This document shows, piece by piece, positions 8,001 to 10,610 of a stretch of DNA of 10,610 nucleotides. Under the pieces are notes generated by a model, which saw only the letters and a list, made by a program, of their open reading frames with translations, ran no database searches and had not been told where the DNA came from. The position numbers and the translations under genes are program-made. The stretch comes from Gonium pectorale (lineage: Eukaryota > Chlorophyta > Chlorophyceae > Chlamydomonadales > Volvocaceae). Numbering within the stretch: position 1 is the first letter of the stretch; each line of letters starts with the position of its first letter. The DNA lies in the NCBI GenBank assembly GCA_001584585.1, contig LSYV01000026.1:770377-780986 (forward strand). Reading direction: 5' to 3'.

Positions 8001-8037
8001 TACGAATAACCCTTACATGTCCATCCGCAATTTGTAG
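1937..8037 (+). CDS. Tyrosine-kinase-like protein kinase with WNK-type displaced lysine, multi-exon
   Basis: Predicted protein kinase that transfers the ATP gamma-phosphate to protein; substrate unknown. Hand splicing gives exons 1937-2287, 2540-2664, 3466-4103, 4700-4776, 5077-5155, 5748-7343 and 7541-8037, about 1,120 residues. ATG 1937 is the first in-frame ATG after TAG 1853. N-terminal cysteines C3, C8 and C11 could be acylated; there is no Gly2 for myristoylation. Kinase domain about 104-446: glycine loop GKGSFKQV (111-118), Val131 in place of the VAIK lysine, probable alpha-C Glu141, HRDLAARN 217-224, DFG 239-241, PVRWSAPE 351-358, DVYSYGVTMWEIF 371-383, DPAQRPSF 429-436. The HRDLAARN and PVRWSAPE forms are typical of tyrosine kinases; GSFK with no VAIK lysine is the WNK arrangement. 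A low-complexity insert of about 100 residues fills the activation segment. The tail after 446 is Ala/Gly/Ser-rich with CLRC (712-715) and CETC (798-801). The kinase exons are firm. The end is not: without the last splice, translation stops at 7384 (968 residues). Confidence 0.88.
2288..2539 (+). other. Intron 1 of kinase gene (252 nt, phase 0)
   Basis: GTGGGG donor after CAG (Gln117), acceptor CCCACAG before GTG TAC CGG. Splicing joins GKGSFKQ to VYRGKW, restoring the kinase glycine loop. The length is a multiple of three and the intron has no in-frame stop, so retention would insert 84 residues into the ATP-binding loop. GTGGGGG at 2288-2294 is exactly complementary to CCCCCAC at 2531-2537, next to the acceptor. 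Confidence 0.88.
2665..2852 (+). repeat. GT/GGGT-rich minisatellite in intron 2
   Basis: Imperfect tandem repeats of GGTGGGTGTGTGGG-like units on the coding strand, beginning right at the intron donor. The most regular part is (GTGG)n at 2727-2745. The open frames crossing it on both strands (His/Thr/Pro-rich on minus, Gly/Val/Trp-rich on plus) are products of the repeat. Confidence 0.85.
3312..3376 (+). repeat. Direct duplication near the 3' end of intron 2
   Basis: A 22-base pyrimidine-rich segment at 3312-3333 (beginning TTCATTCTCC) recurs at 3355-3376 with one C/T difference, and both copies are followed by C-rich CCCACC runs. It forms part of an extended polypyrimidine tract before the acceptor. 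Confidence 0.8.
3763..3835 (+). repeat. In-frame GGC and GGCGCCGGC repeats in the kinase activation segment
   Basis: A GGC/GCG trinucleotide run around 3763-3783 encodes Ala. Three exact copies of the 9-mer GGCGCCGGC at 3809-3835 encode a Gly-Ala-Gly repeat. Both lie in exon 3 between DFG and APE and keep the frame, so slippage could lengthen or shorten the insert without disrupting the kinase. Confidence 0.8.
4126..4169 (+). repeat. (GGGGT)n pentanucleotide repeat in intron 3
   Basis: About eight G-runs of four or more separated by single T, starting 22 nt after the donor on the coding strand. The pattern fits the G-quadruplex consensus in both DNA and pre-mRNA; folding itself is inference. 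Confidence 0.9.
4299..4328 (+). repeat. (TGGG)n tetranucleotide repeat in intron 3
   Basis: Seven uninterrupted TGGG units, a second G-quadruplex-capable tract in the same intron. Confidence 0.9.
4588..4620 (+). repeat. GT/GC alternating dinucleotide tract in intron 3
   Basis: Alternating purine-pyrimidine run (GTGTGTGTGCGCGCGTGTGTG...), a simple microsatellite with Z-DNA-prone composition. Confidence 0.8.
4640..4677 (+). repeat. Three tandem GTACCCCCACCCC-type units in intron 3
   Basis: Units of about 14 bases with minor variation (GTACCCCCACCCCC, GTACCCCCACCCCT, GTACCCCCACC), ending about 20 nt before the acceptor and serving as its C-rich tract. A diverged GTACCCCC copy lies at 4623. Confidence 0.8.
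4777..5076 (+). other. Intron 4 of kinase gene (300 nt, phase 0)
   Basis: Donor GAG|GTGCGG after NEE, acceptor TCCCAG|GCC. Splicing gives LSNEEAAAAIVAGEMLPRP, matching kinase subdomain X spacing. In-frame retention would stop at 4855-4857. GCGGGGCGGG at 4800-4809 and 4829-4838 is exactly complementary to CCCGCCCCGC at 5035-5044. Confidence 0.85.
5171..5203 (+). repeat. 14-bp tandem repeat near the intron 5 donor
   Basis: GCGGGGGACGGGTG occurs at 5171-5184 and 5185-5198, followed by a partial third copy. Confidence 0.85.
5677..5712 (+). repeat. (CCACA)n pentanucleotide repeat in intron 5
   Basis: Runs of CCACA interrupted once by CCATG, about 35 nt before the acceptor. A (CA) run also occurs around 5378-5390. 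Confidence 0.85.
7344..7540 (+). other. Candidate intron 6 of kinase gene (197 nt, phase 1), alternative terminal region
   Basis: A good donor, GCG|GTGAGC, at 7344 and an acceptor GAGAGCAG|AC at 7540, preceded by a T/C-rich tract, would join TGC G to AC GGC and continue in the frame that ends at TAG 8035-8037. Unspliced, the frame stops at TGA 7382-7384, and a TGTAA at 7444 would end the mRNA. Against the splice: the frame ending at TAA 8007-8009 has somewhat stronger G/C third positions than the frame the splice enters. The two outcomes may be alternatives. Confidence 0.45.
7444..7453 (+). terminator. TGTAA polyadenylation signal, candidate early end of the kinase mRNA
   Basis: TGTAACCTTG lies 60 nt after the TGA at 7382-7384 and inside candidate intron 6. 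The first ten bases match the upstream gene's signal at 892. No other plus-strand TGTAA was found from here to the end of the window, which gives this copy weight. Confidence 0.4.
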
Positions 8038-8050
8038 GCATGAAGCTTCT

Positions 8051-8080
8051 TTGTTCAATCAAGCATTGTTCAATTAAGCA
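8051..8080 (+). repeat. 15-bp tandem duplication just after the kinase stop
   Basis: TTGTTCAATCAAGCA (8051-8065) is followed directly by TTGTTCAATTAAGCA (8066-8080), with one mismatch. It is A/T-rich and unlike its surroundings. Confidence 0.85.
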
Positions 8081-8679
8081 TACGGAGCATTTGGAACATG
8101 CCGTACATGCGTGCGTATGAGAAGGGGTGTATATGGCTTGATTGGGATACCAGTGGGCGTGCGGTGCGCACCGACGTCCGGATGCCGCGAGCACAGCCGG
8201 TGGCAGGTGTGGTCCGGTCGTGCTGATGGCTCGCGGAGGGTTGTCGAAGCTGGGAATGCGCGTGAAAGCAAATGAACAGCACGGGGGCGACGGCGAAAGG
8301 CGGCGCCGGCCGCCGCGATACGCTCAGTTCGCCGTGGGAGCACGCAATACGCATCCTGCCGTGCGCACGCAAACCGGGGCCCCAGGATGTGCTGTGCTCT
8401 TGGCGGCTGTGTGACGAGGGCGTGCGCGCTCAACAGAACCCCCAGAACCCGTGGCGTTTTCGTGTGATCCCTATCTCTTGAAGTACTAACGAGGGGCGCC
8501 CGCGCTCGGCGTTGCCCCGCGCAATGCGCGCAATGGTTGGATGCGCGGTCCCCCAACCCTATGGGGGGGTGGTCGCGTGCGATGCACACATGCGGTTGTG
8601 CAACCGGGCACCGTCGAGCAGGGCGTGGGCGTTGCGGCGGCGACAAGCTAGTGAGCCCGTGCGAGGGATGCCCTAGTGG

Positions 8680-8841
8680 GCCCTCATGCGGGAAGATGCC
8701 CTCATGCGGGAAGATGCCCTCATGCGGGAAGATGCCCTCATGCGGGAAGATGCCCTCATGCGGGAAGATGCCCTCATGCGGGAAGATGCCCTCATGCGGG
8801 AAGATGCCCTCATGCGGGAAGATGCCTTCATGCGGGAAGAT
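8680..8841 (+). repeat. 18-bp minisatellite, nine copies
   Basis: The unit is GCCCTCATGCGGGAAGAT. Eight copies are identical and the ninth (8824-8841) has one C to T change. A degenerate unit (GCCCTCAGGCG...) follows at 8842. There are no spacers between copies. The unit is a multiple of three without stops in any frame, so it appears as peptide repeats (MREDAL, HAGRCP, CGKMPS on plus; GIFPHE on minus) in several unsupported open frames. Confidence 0.95.
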
Positions 8842-10090
8842 GCCCTCAGGCGCGCACGTGTCGGCGCTTTGCGAAGCTTTAAAGCACTTGGTCGGGCATG
8901 GGAGAAATGGACTTGATTGGCAGACGAGTGATTGACGCCCGGCAGGGCGCGGAGAGCGGGCGGGGTTCGGGGCGCCGTGGTCAGATTCGCTGGGCGCGCT
9001 TGCATCGGCCGCCGTCTGGGCGCTGCAGGATGCTGCCGCCGCGCAGTCCACAGGGGCTGGGAGCTGCCCACGGACTGCATACGGCGTGGTTGCCCGCGTT
9101 CCGGGGAGGGTATCGGGGAGACGGGGTGTGCGGGGTTTCGGAGGGAACTGTCCGCTCGATGTTGGCTCGGTCGAGTCAGGGCCATCGGCGTGCGAGCATG
9201 GAGGGTACTCGGTCGCAGCTGCGGGGCCGGAAGCGGTGTGGCGCGAGTCCTTTTTGGTTGATGTGCCGCGGCCCACGGCGCATGGTCCAGGGCGGGAGCA
9301 TGCATGTCCTTCCACAACAGCAGGTGTGCATGCGCGTTGAAGAAAGTGACAGCGCAGGGCTGGTACTGTTGCTGCTGCATCGTGCAGGCAGCCAGGCAGC
9401 AGGCGCAGGGTGTTGGGGCGGAGGCAACACGGTGTATTGGGGTGTTGGAAGGCCCGAGCCTGCTCAGCACCTTGGGAGGATATCGAGAGGAGGGGAGGGC
9501 GGAGCCGGCGTGGGTACTGGCCTCTGAAAGCGGAGCGGGTAGTGTTTTCGTTTGTGTGGTTTTTGTATGACCGGGTATGCTCGTGTGGGGAGGAAGGGCG
9601 GCGCTGCGTTTCGGGCGGCGCCCCTCCGGGGCCGCGCCGTAATCGGTATTCATCCATCTCCTTCGTACTGTACTGCAAAACGAGAGGCGGTTCCCATGGG
9701 CTGCCCGTGCATGCGTGCCAGCCTTTCCGCTGCCTTATCTGCTGTCGGGCAATGTGGAGGGTCTGTTCGAGATGCGCGCGCGTCGGGTATGGCTATACTA
9801 TTGGTGCGGTGCGGGTCATCCAGGCTTCAAATAATGACATTTTGTTTTCGCAATTCCGATGCGCGGGATCCATGCGTAGGTGCGTTTGTATTATGTTTTG
9901 TGCTGCCGCCTGCCTCGTGCGCACGAAAGTGGCTCCCCTGATCTGGGAAGTGCGTCCTTCATGCCCGACAACATGCTCAAACTGAGAAGTGTGTACATGT
10001 GTTGTGTTGCAGCGGATTGGTACGCTGAGGGATTCATTTTTAACTCCATGCTGCTTGCGAACGCGGTCGGTTGCAAATTGTCATATACGT

Positions 10091-10610
10091 CGGGGCCCAG
10101 CCTCTCGCGATGAGGAGCCGCTCCCTGCCTCCCTCTCTCCCTCTTTGCTCCTGGTACTACAGTGGGGGCCCTCGCCCACCGAGGCACCCCAAAGCCACAC
10201 CCTAACCAGGGACGCAGGGAGCCAGCCGTACGTGGAGACAGGTCTGACCAAGAGGCACGCCGCAGAGGACCCGACGGGTCATCGACTCCGGGAGGGGCGC
10301 CCGGCAACAAAGCGGAACACTCGCGGGTGCCCTCGCACGTAGGGCCTTGGCAAGGCTCAAGGGGGCCCCGCGCCGCACTTCACGACACCCTCCCCCCCCA
10401 TGTCTGTCACGTGACACACACACACACACACTGGAGCTGTGGCAGCGGCTGAAGGGCTTTGCCGAACTGGGCGTGCCACGGCGGGGATGGGGTGGCGTAG
10501 GGCCCGACCACCCGATCGGTGGTGGACGGGCAACTTCGTGCGCGGATCCCATAGGGATTGAGTGGGAGGAGGTGGGACAGGGAAGGAATGAGTGGGTTCT
10601 TTGGTTGGTG
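10091..10610 (+). other. Unassigned region at the right edge: pyrimidine tract, CA repeat, weak open frame
   Basis: A CT-rich tract at about 10120-10168 ends in TACTACAG, resembling an intron 3' end. GTCACGTGAC (10406-10415) is a palindrome running into (AC)9 at 10414-10431. From 10431 a frame reading LELWQRLKGFAELGVPRR stays open to the window edge. Its first 17 codons mostly end in G or C and the later ones do not. It could be an exon start of a neighbouring gene or chance; no gene is called. Confidence 0.25.
10414..10431 (+). repeat. (AC)9 microsatellite
   Basis: Nine uninterrupted AC units, overlapping the end of the GTCACGTGAC palindrome. Confidence 0.95.

Larger units (their letters stand above)
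8038..10090 (+). other. Gene-poor region, probably a long 3' UTR plus intergenic DNA
   Basis: Base composition changes sharply after about 8037: GC drops and A/T-rich words appear (TTGTTCAATCAAGC). Most of the stretch is G/T-rich on plus, as in the upstream 3' UTR. No frame shows codon bias or recognisable protein. The longest, 8074-9678 on minus, runs through the minisatellite as a GIFPHE repeat. No plus-strand TGTAA is present; TGCAA, a less common variant signal, occurs near 9675 and 10072. A TTACA at 8013-8017 would be a minus-strand TGTAA, but no convincing minus-strand gene leads into it. Confidence 0.4.

Noticed and set aside
8484..8490. TACTAAC branch-point-like heptamer
   Set aside because: No donor/acceptor pair around it joins coding sequence; probably chance.
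8680..8859. CRISPR array
   Set aside because: Head-to-tail 18-bp units without spacers in eukaryotic DNA; a minisatellite.
8074..9678. 534-codon minus-strand open frame
   Set aside because: It passes through the 18-bp minisatellite, has no codon bias, no recognisable domain, and a composition explained by GC-rich non-coding DNA.

Overview
The window is GC-rich nuclear DNA of a eukaryote, almost certainly a volvocine green alga (Chlamydomonas/Volvox relative). The grounds are coding exons with mostly G or C at third codon positions, long Ala/Gly/Ser tracts in proteins, introns of a few hundred bases with GTG-type donors and (C/T)AG acceptors, GT/CA and GGGT microsatellites, and TGTAA polyadenylation signals. 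Species cannot be named from the sequence alone. No tRNA, rRNA, CRISPR array or recognisable transposon was seen.

Layout: (1) 1-159 is the C-terminal end of an upstream plus-strand gene, with one predicted membrane segment followed by a basic, proline-rich tail. Its 3' UTR runs to about 910 and has TGTAA at 892. (2) About 910-1936 is intergenic/promoter and 5' leader sequence of lower GC, with a TATA-like site at 1009 and several short inverted repeats. (3) 1937-8037 is one multi-exon plus-strand gene for a protein kinase. By hand splicing, the exons are 1937-2287, 2540-2664, 3466-4103, 4700-4776, 5077-5155 and 5748-7343, with a less certain last exon at 7541-8037. Without the last intron the frame stops at 7384. 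The product is about 1,120 residues (968 if it ends at 7384). The kinase domain is at roughly residues 104-446, followed by a long low-complexity tail. (4) 8038 to about 10090 is gene-poor, G/T-rich, 3'-UTR-like sequence containing an 18-bp minisatellite (9 copies at 8680-8841). (5) About 10090-10610 is unassigned, with a pyrimidine tract, a CA repeat and a weak open frame to the window edge.

The main item is the kinase. It combines tyrosine-kinase signatures (HRDLAARN catalytic loop, PVRWSAPE P+1 loop, CW-PDPAQRPSF subdomain XI) with a WNK-like rearrangement of the ATP-binding lysine: GKGSFK in the glycine loop, and Val where the VAIK lysine belongs. It also has an activation segment of about 116 residues between DFG and APE that contains no tyrosine. 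A second pattern is that introns 1-4 have G-rich 5' parts exactly complementary, over 7-13 bases, to C-rich stretches in their 3' parts. The two plus-strand genes are in tandem; nothing in the sequence ties their functions together.
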